Assembly (NCBI RefSeq): GCF_020379485.1
Contig: NC_063452.1
Coordinates: 24,558,770 to 24,622,769 of the forward strand
DNA from: Brassica napus
Taxonomy: Eukaryota > Streptophyta > Magnoliopsida > Brassicales > Brassicaceae
Reading direction: 5' to 3'
Length of the DNA: 64,000 bases
Shown: in pieces, positions 45,353-57,643 of the stretch
How the letters are laid out: every line of letters begins with the position of its first letter
Position numbering within the stretch: the first letter of the stretch is position 1
The notes under the pieces: generated by a model
The model's database searches: none
Seen by the model: only the letters and a program-made list of their open reading frames with translations
What the model was told of the DNA's origin: nothing
Program-made: the position numbers and the translations under genes

Positions 45353-45594
45353 GAGAAATTAATTTTTATGATAGTCTTTTTCGATTTAATTTCACAAAAA
45401 TAGTCTTTAATAAAAAAAAATGAACAAAATAAGTTTTATTAAATGGTAAAAATAATATACTTTTGTGAGTTTTGGGAAATAATTTCAATTTAAAAAAATA
45501 AAAAAAAAATATTAAAAAATTCAAAATAAAAAGGCTCTTTTTAATGTTATTTTTGTGACAAAAACTTAAAAATTGATATACGAGAGAATTGCCT
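45353..45594. mobile_element. MULE-type MITE with 9-bp duplication
   Basis: Flanked by TTTAAGTTT at 45344-45352 and 45595-45603. Ends GAGAAATTAAT...GAATTGCC are diverged inverted repeats sharing the TTTTTGTGACAAA-type block with 54417-54709. Confidence 0.6.
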
Positions 45595-45614
45595 TTTAAG
45601 TTTTCAAAAACATA

Positions 45615-46955
45615 AATATAACAGCTACGATATTTGTTTTTGTCAACTAGTTCTATAATTAATTTAGTAAAAATGATAGTAGCTACTTAAAGTATCGGTC
45701 ACCACATGGCTAATCATGCAAAATAAAAAAAATGCACACTCAATTATACGAAATATATGTTATGCATACTAACATCCCTTAACTTTATGTTGTTATGTAG
45801 CTAACATCAGTAATTTAATTTAATTAGTCAGCCACATGGACGTCAGAGATGGTAACACCGTATGGTTAGTTGTTTGGTTAGTTCTAAACTGACCCACCTG
45901 GCCTAAATTAAAATTAAAAACCGACCCAGTCGTTTGTTTTCTTCATCTCCATTACTACAACCTGGTTTCCCCACCTTCTACTGCTCTAATTCCATACGAA
46001 GGAAATTGACAGTGATAATTAGGTCATTAATTTGTTTCTTCTTCTCTTGGTTTCATCCCGTGCTTCAAGCAAAGTTCCCTTTGGCCAACCATCGACTTTT
46101 TCTTCATCAAACCATTTACAGTAAGAACAATATGTATTTCCTTCTTCCTGATGGCACAACAAAACATGTTACAACCCATCTTATTACAAGTAAAACATCC
46201 TAAAAATCATTTGTTCGATCTACACCTTGTATAATTCACACTCAAAGAACATTCGGCCTAAATTATTGTACGTCTAAGCTGTGAAAACATTTTATGGCAA
46301 CTGACAAGCACACAATTTGCAACAACCATAAACCTTTGTTCCTACCGTTTCTTGATGACCCCAATTTTAGATCTATCTATCAAACAACCGGTCAATTACT
46401 CACATCTCATCTCACAATCGAGCAAAAACCAAACATCTCTCTAATTGTTCAGCGAATCTTACATGTTTAGCTCTGTGGAATGGTCTCCCTTCACTTTGAT
46501 TTGTTTTGATTTTGGGTCTCCGGTTTTTTTCGACGTCGAGGATGAAGAATAATGAAGCAACCGGTTTAAATTTTATTTTATTGGATTATGTCGGATTTTT
46601 ATTTTAATTTGGGTCGATGTCAGGTTTTAATTGTGGCCCAGTCATTTTTCTCTTAAAAACGGGTGGGTTTTATTTTAATTTAGGTCGTGTGGGTCGGTTT
46701 TAAACTAACTAAATGGCTAATCACATGGCGTTACCATCTCCGATGTCTATGTGACGATTTCCTACTATTTAAATTAAGCTAATGATGTTGACTACGTAAC
46801 AACATAAAGTTCATGGATGTTATCATGCTACCATATACTTTGTGTAGCTGAGTGTGTATTTTTTTTAATTTTGCATGGTCAACCATGTCGTGACCAAAAT
46901 TTTATTTTGCTGGCTATCATTTTTTCATTAAGTTAAGTCGACTAATAAAACGGTT
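45615..46955. mobile_element. Long-inverted-repeat element (MULE-like), about 1.3 kb
   Basis: The left arm (about 45640-45925) and the right arm (about 46630-46940) are reverse complements over some 280 bp, for example ATGGCTAATCAT/ATGGTTGACCAT and AACTTTATGTTGTTA. The central 0.7 kb has no convincing gene. Borders are approximate and no target duplication was identified. Confidence 0.6.
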
Positions 46956-47106
46956 ATTTCTGGAAAAAAAATATTCTATCGACTGCTATTGATCAATATT
47001 TATAAATCAATAGTTTTGTGTACGTGCGTTTTTAATAATAAAATGCGCATACAGTTAGATTACACATAACTAAAAAAGTCTTAACATTACAACAAAAAAA
47101 ACAATC

Positions 47107-47397
47107 TGTTATAAACCAAGCGGTGATCGACCCATAATATGCTCAAACCGTCTGGCCCATCAGCTATCCATCCGGTCCATTCGCTAATGACTTAGGCGAA
47201 TGAGAGTTTACATTTATCTATACTTGATGTTTATCTTTTTCCATATGTATTTAGAATAAGTATTATTTCCTATTCCTATTAGGAATAGAATTTTCTTTTC
47301 TCTTATGACGGTCTAAATAAGACGGTCTAATACTTGTATAAATATAGACCTCTGGTCATGAGTAATAATAAGCTTTCACGGCATCTCTTTTATAACA
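47107..47397 (+). repeat. Copia E 5' LTR (291 bp)
   Basis: Matches 52990-53258, which lacks about 20 bp around the CATCCGGTCC region. Confidence 0.88.
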
Positions 47398-47864
47398 CGT
47401 TATCAGCACGATAGCCTCTAACCCTAAGCCCCCACGAAATTCCTTAAACTCAGCCGAATATCACAAAACCCTAATTCCGGCAGAACTTCGAAGAGATCGT
47501 TCTCCCAAACCGTGAGGACCCAGACGACGAGAAATATGTCAAATTGAAGCTCTCGCCGAGACGAATCAGACGCTGTAAACCGCTTGTCGATCCGATCACT
47601 GACGCGCCGTCACGCTCTGCTACAGTACGCGTCGCCGATTTACTTTGGAACCCTAATCGTTTTCCTATCCCAAATCCGAGCTCTCTCTCTCTCTTGAAGT
47701 TAGCTCTTTCTAGATGTGATCAAGTAAACCAGACGTTCTCCTTCTTCCCTGTTCGTGATCCGACCAAGCAAGCAGCCCGTCCGCGACCCGACTCGAAGAA
47801 CGATCAGCTCGCGGCCTCCTTCTCTTTTTGGTGGTCCAAATCTACACTCCATAAGTTTCTAAAG

Positions 47865-48966
47865 GTAAAACTCGAAACTTAAAAGAACCTACACAGAATT
47901 GGTTGATTGATAAATATCTGAACCATTAAAATTTGAAGAACCCTAATCTAGGATAATAGAAACCCTAACATATGGAACTAAGTTTTTGTTAGATTGTTTT
48001 CCTGTTAAGTTGATATATCAATGGCTGTTAGGGTTGCTAGAACATTGATTGATCAGTAAGGGCATTGAAACCTTAAATCTAAATTATATGATCCGTTTCC
48101 TTTATGATGTTTTGAAAATCTGAAATATCAAAAACCTAAATTGATCCGACTGTTTTGATTGATTGATTTTGATGTATCTGAGGTTTAGGTTGCTAGATTA
48201 AAATCTTGAATTATCTTTGATGATTGTTTGAGTAAATAGAACTGTTTAGAATCAAATTTGATCTTAAAATTGTTAAATTGCTGAAAACCCTAATTTTCCT
48301 TTTTGCATAAATCGATTGATAAACAAGTTTCCATATTGTGATTAATTGTTTGAATATCGAATGAACTGATTAAGAAAATTGTTAGTTTTGATTAAAACCA
48401 TAATCTGTCCAGAATTGTGAATTTTCTTTTTGCTACAAGTAGAAATTTCCTTTTTCCTGAAATTTCATTTTCTACTTGCTGGAAAATTTCCTTTTACTGT
48501 TAGGATTGCTAGAGAATTGCTAAAATTGACTGATTGATCTGATTTAATTCTTTTGTAAAGCTTGATATTGATAAAATCAAACCGAAAAAGAATGGGCCTT
48601 GAAACCCTAATATGATCTGATGATACTTGCATTATTATTCTGATTGCTTGATCATACTAAATGTTTTAAGAAAAGTAAAACATAAGAATTATTGATCTGG
48701 TCTCACATTGATTAAAAATCGGCCTGAATATGATTGTTGTTATGATTGATGCTTTGATTGCATTCAGATATAAAATCCGACCTCTAGGGTTGTTGCATCA
48801 CAATTTTATAAGGCTGTGTGGCCTAAAGCATCATATAGACCTCACATACTTGTTTTTCTTGCACCATGGTCGAGTAGTTAATTGTTTGGTCGAGAGACTT
48901 GTGAAACCGTATGCATTGATTTTATTGACTCGGTTGCATCTTGAACTGGTTAATAATATGTTTCAG
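47865..48966 (+). other. Probable leader intron of copia E
   Basis: A donor AAAG/GTAAAA at 47865 and an acceptor TTTCAG at 48966 bracket 1.1 kb of T-rich, non-coding sequence. The gag ATG follows the acceptor directly. The GC-rich leader ORF at 47544-47882 ends at this donor. Confidence 0.4.
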
Positions 48967-51900
48967 ATGTCGAAATTTGAGCCTTTGGATTATGCTGCCT
49001 TAAATCTCTCTGGAGATAATTATCTAGAATGGGTAATGAACACTTCAGTTGCCTTGAAGTCTAGAGGACTCGGGAAATGTATCATTGATGGCAATAATGC
49101 AATTGAAAGTGAAAATCATAGAGCCATAACAATTATGCGCTATCATCTCACTGAGGATCTGAGAGATCAGTACTTAAATATTGAGGATCCTTGTGACCTT
49201 TGGACAAAACTAAATTCCAGATACTCAATGGCATTTATGGCGAAAAGCCATGAATGAATGGAAGATTCTCAGGTTCCAGGATTTTGAATCCGAGGTCGAA
49301 TATAATTCTGCTCTGATGAAAATCGCCTATAGTCTTGAACTATGGGGTGAAGTGGTAACAAATGAGGATTTACTATATAAAACCCATTCAACATTTCATC
49401 CAAAGGATTTGTTGTTATCCAAAGGATTTGTTGTTATCACATAAGGCTAAGGGTTTCACCACCTATAATGACCTATTGTCATGCCTATTGGCAACTGAGC
49501 AAAGAGAGCAGAAAGTTATAAATACCATTAGCAGATTTGAAAAACTTCAGAAAAGATACATTGAGCAACGAAACAGTGAGATGAGACCTCCTGAAGCCAA
49601 TGAGGCTAAAAATGATAAGGAGGAATCCAAGGAAGCCGTGTATATGGATTGTGAGGCCGGCTTATACATTGGCTAAAGAAACGAGATTTCGACATTCTGA
49701 TTTTATGTTTTATGTTTTGCTTTGATTTGCTTGTCATTTACAATTTTATAGCAATAATAAGAGTTGTTTTTAGTTATCATGTTTGATTTGCTTGATGATT
49801 TCTTGATTGATAAATGACAATGAAAACTTAATAAAAGGATAGTCAGTCTATTATAGACCACGGCATTGCCTAAAGGGGCACGAATTTATTCACCCAATAA
49901 AAGACCCATTGAGTTATAAAAACTTGAGCATGAATGGTTTCCACATTGAACCAATGGGCAAAGGAAACAAAAGTTCCTTTCAAAATTATAAGAAAATCGC
50001 CTAAGGCCTTATAAGAAAGTGGTCAAGACTATACCTACATACTCTACTGATCTAGACTATGCCAAGGATCAGTATGATAAAGGCAAAAGCCATGGTAACC
50101 TGTATACCCACGAAATTTTATACACTTTATGGCATGACTGGATTAGCCATCCAGGTCTTTAAAAATTAATGCACATATTGCAAAAGGCACAAAGAGTTAT
50201 CCCATAAAATCTCACGTTGTGTAAAATGTACACAAGGGAAACTCATTAGGCTCTATTGTCCCAAGTACCACTTGATTATAGTATGTCCATGAGGAGGAGA
50301 GAGAGGACAAACTGTGATCCATGAACATACTTCAAATCCGTGTGACATGGTCTATGACCATAGTAAGACTTGGCCTAATTCTTTATACTACAAAAGCCAC
50401 TACCTAATGCTTGAGGACACAAGGATTTACATGTGTAAGGTTAATATGCATCAGGCCATATAAGTGAGCATAGATAATCCCATCTCAGAATGAATACGGG
50501 TCATAAACCAGACATATACCATCCTAAGAGATTTTGAATAAACCACCACATACATATGTGCCATCTAGGATGGAACCTCAGAAGAGGATGAGAAAAAGAT
50601 TGGGAATATATGTTGGATAGGAACATGTCTTTCTCCCACGTTTTTTAAGAGACCTTGTGCCAAATATGGATGATCAAATTATGGCCAGGTACACAGATCG
50701 CATGACTGATGAACCCGACTATCCAACATCAGGGGGAGAAAGAAATAAGCTGGTAAAAGAGAATAAGAGAAATAGAATGGTATTTACCATCATTGTCTTG
50801 GCAAGATCCTCAGACTAGAAAATATGATTTAAGATGTCCAAAGAATGTGATCAAATGATACAAAAGCTAGCAGAACTAGATGCCAGACACATTGACCCGA
50901 AAAGAAAATAATGACTAAGTCATACTAGCTTAGCACCACGAATTTGATGTCCTAAGAGACACAGTCAAGTTGCTACAGTGTCTATACAAGATAGACCAAT
51001 AAGTTTCAAAAGATAAGAAACCTCGAAAAGAAATGAAAGGTGCATAGAATGATACAAATCCGAGTTAAAAGGAAACCAGTCCAGATAGATAGATAAGGCT
51101 GGCCAGGTAAACATCTAAGGTACCAAACCATGTAGTTTGGGACGCCAAACTGCAAGGTAGTAAAGGTCCTGGATAATAAGATCTCAAATCTATCAGATCA
51201 TGTCTGGAACACTATGGAACTACATAAGAGTGTTAACACCAATGATGTATTTACATATAAGAGAGCTCATAAAAGAAAGTAGCACTTGATTTTAAAGATA
51301 TAAAGCGAGGATCATGAACCCACGTAAGAGTACTCATAAAGAATAAAGATCAGATTAAAAGAAAACGTGAGGTTTAAAGAAGAGATGGGCGTATTGGCCA
51401 AATATATAGAAACGCCATCTGATGATATAAACAGTGGATAAATGGGTCTTGTGAGGGAAAGAAAATCGTGAGATGTGGAACATGACCAAGTAGTCAAGAG
51501 GTCGTTCACATTACTACTTACAGCATTCAAAGAATGGCTTGTTACACAAGGATACTCATAGAGACCAAAGGAACAGATTATAAGGAAATATGCTCCTATG
51601 TGGTGGATGCTACTACACAAACTCGAAATTGATGAAGTCTGGAAACAAAAGAAATAATGATGTAGTAAGCAGTATATTGATCACTGGATAAAGAAAATAA
51701 AGGAACCAGAAAGATAAGAAAAGAAGTTCTCAAAGAACAGCATTGTTCCTAAGTTGTTCATGGACTGAAGCAAAAGCAGCTGCATTGAATATGATAAGAC
51801 TAAGTAAAACTTAGTGAAGGAGTTCGATAAAGAACAATCCAAATCAGTCCATATATTATTATAAAAGAAATCCCTTGTGTTTATAATAAATCAGCACTGC

Positions 51901-52730
51901 AAGTAGGTCATGAGATGCCATCAAAGAAAGTGTGGACTGCGATGTTTTTCAAGTAATAAGATTATAGTATGGGACTGCAATGTAAGCACAAGCCATTATG
52001 TTTATATCAGTGGATAAAAGGAAACCATAATGGTCCAAGAGAGTGACCAGAAGTATGTCTGGTCGAGGTCAAATGGATATGGCATTGCTGAAGGCAAGAA
52101 AGATCGATAACCATGTATAAAGGTCCTTGAGTGTATTTGACTGCAGATCCATAGTTTGATGAGATTATAAAACTCATTGCAGCAATGATTATTAATGATA
52201 TGACCTTAGACACTCATGGGGTATGGACGAGTATAGACAAGGTCTATAACTCAACATGGATTGACCAATGAAGAAAGATCGGCTATAATGGATAAGCCAT
52301 TAGCACATACGGGTGATGTATGTCCGAATGGACGAAGGCATGTCCGTGAGAAGCCAAGTGATTCATATGTGTTTGGGTCGATGACTCAATATATATTAAA
52401 GTGTCCACGGTATGGCAAAGCCATGTGACTAGAGGATCTGTGGGACATGAGAGGACTTGCGAGTAAAGTTTGATCGCAGATTAGAGGTCCATCCGAGTAC
52501 TGGTCGAGTGCCATCCGTCCGACCAGGACATAGAGTGGTCAGCTGCAAAGATGCACGTCTTGACCATGTCTTAATGAAGTTCCAAAAGATATGAGAGTTA
52601 CAAGATAACTCAAGTTACAATTCGGCAAGAGCTATTCCTACATCAACGTTCAAGAAGCTCAAAGGACTACAAGTTCAGTCATATGATATGTCAGCCGACT
52701 TCTTCACCATGTCTACACCAACCACACGTA
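48967..52730 (+). pseudogene. Copia E gag-pol remnant
   Basis: Gag opens at 48967 (MSKFEPLDYAALNLSGDN) and reads to 49257, then shifts frame to about 49676. From 49700 on only scattered fragments are readable. A trace of the conserved copia C terminus (SYDMSADFFT, like the ADLFTK motif) is seen near 52690. Stops and shifts are frequent, so this is the oldest of the full-length copies here. Confidence 0.7.
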
Positions 52731-52989
52731 CATGAAATTTATCTATCAGTTTGGGACGTGCCAATTAAAGGATCAGTTCAAGACTTGGCGCCCATAAAGC
52801 TAAACTATCAAATTGTCCATGCGCCAACTTGAAGAACATACACGGGGGTACAAGTCAGGGAGAGTTCATGTGTTGTACTCTTTTTACTTATCCATGGTTT
52901 TGTACCACTGGGTTTTCCTAGAAATGTTTTAATGAGGCGACATTAAGCATGTTACAAGCCCAGAACCGGATGTGTCGATCAAGGAGGAG

Positions 52990-53258
52990 TGTTATAAACC
53001 AAGTGGTGATCGACCCATATCAGGCCCAAACCGTCCGGCTCATTCGCTAATGACTTAGGCGAATGAAAGTTTACATTTATCTATACTTGATGTTTATCCT
53101 TTTCCATATGTATTTAGGATATGTACTATTTCCTATTCTTATTAGGAATAAGATTTTCTTTTCTCTTATAACAGTCTAAATAAAACGGTCTAATACTTAT
53201 ATAAATATAGATTTCTGCTCGTGAGTAATAATAAGCTTTCGCAATCTCTTTTGTAACG
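52990..53258 (+). repeat. Copia E 3' LTR (269 bp)
   Basis: Pairs with 47107-47397. It ends GTAAC followed by G where A is expected. Confidence 0.85.
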
Positions 53259-53263
53259 AAATC

Positions 53264-54407
53264 CAGTTTTGAATTGAAAAGGTTAATTAATTCCTTGAAT
53301 CCGTTAAATCCGTTAAACTCCGAGACAACTTGAAAACTAAGCCCACCTAAGCCCATCCAGAAACTTGGGTGAAATATATGAAACCAAACTCCGAGACAAC
53401 TTAAAGGAAATGGTGCACAATATAAGTCACACGAGTAAAGAGAATATTAAGCAACTTTTGGTCTGCCACTCCCCATGTGAAAATAGTGCATTTCTTTCTT
53501 TTATCTCAGCTAAATACATTTCTCCACAGAAATATTTATTTGGTTTGGAACAAGTAGTCTCGAATTAGCGTTCACATATAAGTATATAACCACTAATGAT
53601 GGTAAAAGTATGGTGTATTACTTACTAATTGAGTTTCTATTGCGTTTTTCCTAAAATAGTGTGTAAAATACCAATTTTACTTCTATACAACCTTTACAGG
53701 TTTGTTCTTTTTGGAACGATAATAGATCCCTACTTTTACTTTCACTTGGTGTACTTGCTTTTTCACGTGGCCACTACTGTATTGGGTGGACTCCACATTT
53801 TCTAACTCACTCAGTTATCGATTTACTTTATAAGTTTTTCTTGATTTGTAAAAATTTGAAATGAATTTTATAACATTTGAGAAATTTATATTAAAATCTC
53901 CCAGGTAAAAATTTTTGACGTAATAATTTTTAATATTTATTTATTTAAATATTAATATAATGTAGAAAAAAATCTACAAACTCTTATTAATGGTAGTCTA
54001 AAATTTCCTTAAATTTACACTGTGTCGGTAAAGCTAATTAATGGACCAAATCCCCTAAACTATATTTGCGAAGTGATTTTGCCACATGTCTTTTTTACAA
54101 TCAATTTCACAAAAATATGACATGGTTACTGAAATTGATGATATGGCTTCCGGAAAAATATGACATGGATAATTTCATTTAATGTTGATTTATATTTTGG
54201 CAAACTTATTAGAATATGGTAATAATTCATATATTACATTTAATATTGATATTTCTTTTTGATAAACTTTTTTAAAATATGGTAATAACTCATACATTAT
54301 CTATAAAATAAATATATTCATATATAACATTTTAAATTTCGAAATATTATTATTTTTGTATAATTATACAATTTGTATTACTAAAGCTTTCAAAAAAATT
54401 TACAATC
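53264..54407. other. AT-rich intergenic, nothing recognised
   Basis: No coding potential, tRNA or clear repeat border was seen. Confidence 0.5.
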
Positions 54408-54416
54408 TTTTAATAT

Positions 54417-54709
54417 AGAGAAATTCCCTCGGATATACTTAAGAAAGTTTTTGTCACAAATATAGATTTTAAAAATAAAAATGACCAAAATATACTTAAA
54501 TATTTTATCAAAAGAATTAAATATACACTTATACCCCTAGGGTTAATTAATCTAGACATTAGGGTTTAGAGTTAATGGGTTGGGGTTAAGGGTTTAAAAA
54601 TAAAAAAAAAGTTAAAATTCAAAATAAAAAATGTTATTTTGGTCATTTTAGTTTTTGAAGTCTATTTTTGTGACAAACACTAAAAAAAGATCTATTTAAG
54701 AGAATTGTC
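54417..54709. mobile_element. MULE-type MITE with telomere-like interior
   Basis: Flanked by a perfect 9-bp TTTTAATAT (54408-54416 and 54710-54718). The inner arms GTTTTTGTCACAAA and TTTTTGTGACAAAC are inverted. The centre holds CCCTAGGGTTAATTAATCTAG and TTAGGGTTTAGAGTT, the inverse of the block at 5080-5125. Confidence 0.7.
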
Positions 54710-55152
54710 TTTTAATATATATCAAATTTATATTAAATATTAGTAAGAAAATAGTAAAATCTATAATATTTAACAAAATTTATTTTTTAAATATAAATTA
54801 GATTAAAAAAATTCATTAACACCTAGCTAATGTGAAAAGCAAGGAAAATAAAGAGAAAATCGACAAAACGTCGTCACACCACTGTGGCAACAATCAATAG
54901 GGAATCTCAAATTTGATAATGGTTCAAAAAGATATACCTTTCACTATGGTTTTATAAAAATACATTCAAACATATCAACTAAATACTAAAAAACTCGATT
55001 ACGTAATAAAGTAATCAATATTCTCGATCGTTCTTATACCGCTTTATAGTCCCTTTTATAGTGCCACCTTCCTCATTAGCTCACCACGCACTTAACAATT
55101 GTTCCCTTTTCCAACTCTCGCTCTCTCTTAAACTTTCTTCCCCTCTTTCAAA

Positions 55153-55728
55153 ATGAAGCTTTCTTTGCGTTTGATCTCAGCTGTTCTCCTCATGTTCATG
55201 ATATTCGTTGCTTCAGGTTCATTGCTCCTACACCTTAATATCTAACTATGCATGTATGCATGCAAATATGTTTAATCGTTTAATAACATATTTATATTTG
55301 TGGATCTACTATAAATCCACATATATATAATTATTCATGTTTTCTGACGATTATTCTGTGAATGCTCTTAGAAAAAATTGGTTTTTATCCCTTCTCATCC
55401 CCACACGAATTCAGTTGACTATGGGCTTTGGTTGTGTTGTTTAGCGAACATACTCGTTCTTCCATAAACTTTGAAGATAAATAGGACATCCTGCATGAGA
55501 ACATGAAACTAAGCTATGGTCTAAAGAAAGTGTTTTAGTATGTGTTCGTTTTGTATAGGGATGGGTCCAGTCACCGTGGAGGCACGCACGTGTGAGTCGA
55601 AGAGCCATAAGTTCAGGGGTCTTTGTGTGAGCAGACACAACTGCGCAAATGTGTGCCACAACGAAGGTTTTCATGGAGGCAAATGCCGTGGGTTCCGTCG
55701 TCGTTGCTACTGCACCAGACATTGCTGA
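55153..55728 (+). CDS. PDF2.2: Plant defensin, PDF2 type (gamma-thionin)
   Basis: Small secreted antimicrobial peptide precursor of 77 residues in two exons, 55153-55216 and 55559-55728, with the intron inside the signal peptide as usual for plant defensins. The signal peptide is about residues 1-30 (hydrophobic [14 protein letters not shown], ending TVEA). The mature part is about 47 residues with eight cysteines spaced C-x10-C-x5-C-x3-C-x9-C-x6-C-x-C-x3-C, the four-disulphide CSab fold. All key cysteines and the glycines are present, so it appears functional. A CT-rich leader precedes the ATG. Position after CHR19 fits Arabidopsis At2g02100 (PDF2.2/LCR69); PDF2.1 and PDF2.3 are near-identical paralogues, so the exact symbol is less certain than the family. 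Confidence 0.92.
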
Positions 55729-57100
55729 TCCATCCATCGATCGAGACTCATAACTCAAAATCTTCAATCCATCATCTCGTCTCATGTTTGTTTCTTTCTA
55801 TCTAATATTCGTACAGTACCATGTTGTACTGTGCTTGTGTGTGTGTTTTATGTGTTCTTGAATAAGTCTTTGATTTGTGTGTTTTTGGTTTTATTGTAAT
55901 GTTAAATTCTAATATTTGTTTTTTTTAAAGAAAATCAAGATGCATCTACATAGATATCTAATTACGTTAATTCGATGATTCTGATCAAACCGGGTTATTA
56001 ATACTAGGTGACTGGTATGTATGAAGTAGTAGTAGGCTGATGATTATAGATAATTATACAGCTACTATAAAATACTTTATGTTTTTATGTTCATAGATGT
56101 TGGAGCAATAACCAAGTGTTTCTAGAAATAAGAACTTAAAGAGCCAAGTGTTTCCAGATGTTTAGAGTGAGTGGCGGAGCAAAAACTTTTTGTACTGAGG
56201 TTGTTTTTTTTACTGGTGTCCAACTTTCATTAAGCAATAAAACAAAATTTTAAGTAAAAGTAAATATTTAAAATTTTCTTAAATAAAAATAAAATATATT
56301 TTAAAAAATAGTGGGTCAGCTTACTCCTTAAACACTGCCTCCGCCCCTGGGGTGATAAAAATAAGATCTTACAGAAGCCATGTGTTTTTCCCTTTTAGAA
56401 AAGAGCAAGAAGTTTCTGTAAGACGGAAGTACTAATAATATGGGAGTATCGTTCTCTGCATGGAATACATGTAACTTCAACAATATAGCAAACGTAATAA
56501 CATTTGGTTTATGAATTGTCACAGCTAGCTAAACCATTATATCAATAACTATGAATATAATTACGTGAACTGCACATAAATCCTTTGGTAAGTTTGATCT
56601 GATCCAATTTTTGTGACATCTTTACAAGAGTCCTCAGCACATTTTGTTTATAATATCAACGAATTCGTCTCGAAGTGTTCTCTTTATTTATTAAACTCGA
56701 AATCGGGGATAAGGTATTAATTTGATTACAAATCGACTTGAACAAAATAATCCAACTTACAAATTACATAACGTTTCGCTTAACCCAATTCTCCGGCGCG
56801 CCCTGCTAATCAATTCTCGATAACCACGGGAAGGTGCATCTGCGAAGTTTACATGTACTTTGTTTGTACGTTTTCCATTTTCGCCAGCATCAAATGTTTT
56901 TTTTGGGAAAAATTTAAGAATGTTTGAAACTATTTGGTGGATTTCAATATCCCACTGATCATATTGGAAGATTTTAATGTTACTTTAGCGGCTGATGAAC
57001 ACATTAGGTTTCTAGAGAGACTCGGTGATCAATAGGGTTTGTGCTCAGCCTATTTTTTAACACTGTTTTAAAATTACCTCAAAGTAAAGACCATATAGGT
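55729..57100. other. Intergenic with one MITE
   Basis: Defensin 3' flank followed by AT-rich spacer; only the hAT-type MITE at 56169-56349 stands out. Confidence 0.45.
56169..56349. mobile_element. hAT-type MITE, decayed
   Basis: Ends GAGTGGCGGAGC and CTCCGCCCCTG are imperfect inverted repeats of the CAGGGGCGGAG kind, as in the copy at 4455-4628. The target duplication is no longer clear. Confidence 0.5.
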
Positions 57101-57279
57101 CTTAGAATATTACAAACCCAAAAAGTCAGAGACTAAGGAAATCAAACCAAAGTTGAAAGAAGTTCAAAAGAAAGCAAGAAAGACTAATAATAAACCATGC
57201 CAGCAGACACCAATCAGATAGGATTAGGTTTGAGCTTCAGAAAGAAGAAGACTTTTGAGCCAAGTGAGGTCTCTTTGAG

Positions 57280-57528
57280 CTATATGTAGGATTGGTAGTG
57301 CCGGTCTCTAATGACACTACAGGCTAACTCTTGGGCAACCACATTTTTTTCCTTCCATATATGATCAATCAATGCTCCATGGAAGGGGATAAGCATACTG
57401 TGAATATTCCTCAAAATTACACTATTTTCATTGTTTTGGTTATATACGTTTTGACATAGCCATAAGCATATGTAAAGGCTTACAAATTTGCATTTCCCAA
57501 GATCAGAGACTAACAGAGTTTTAATCAA
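57280..57528 (-). pseudogene. Possible LINE RNase H relic
   Basis: The 82-codon frame ends WKEKNVVAQELACSVIRDRH, resembling the C-terminal end of the RNase H domain of plant LINEs (N-x-x-A-x-x-L-A). No catalytic residues or flanking RT remain. Confidence 0.3.
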
Positions 57529-57643
57529 CTACTTCAGAGGTCAGTAATTAGCCAGCTCATACATACTTCATTCCCTCTTTTCAACCTGAAACACTAATCT
57601 TCTTGTCAATTTATAACTTAAACGAGATTCAAATCTGTCTCTG

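Larger units (their letters stand above)
47107..53258 (+). mobile_element. Copia E LTR retrotransposon, heavily decayed
   Basis: LTRs begin TGTTATAAACC; a polypurine tract AAGGAGGAG precedes the right LTR and a primer-binding-like CGTTATCAGCACG follows the left. The flanks CAATC (47102-47106) and AAATC (53259-53263) match at 4 of 5 positions. The interior is 5.6 kb with a long leader, a readable gag start and badly eroded pol. Confidence 0.85.

Noticed and set aside
47544..47882. 112-codon plus-strand ORF with good GC content
   Set aside because: Falls in the leader of copia E between the LTR and gag; not an independent host gene.
55441..55785. 114-codon minus-strand ORF over the defensin
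   Set aside because: Antisense to defensin exon 2 and its intron; no domain, explained by the real gene.
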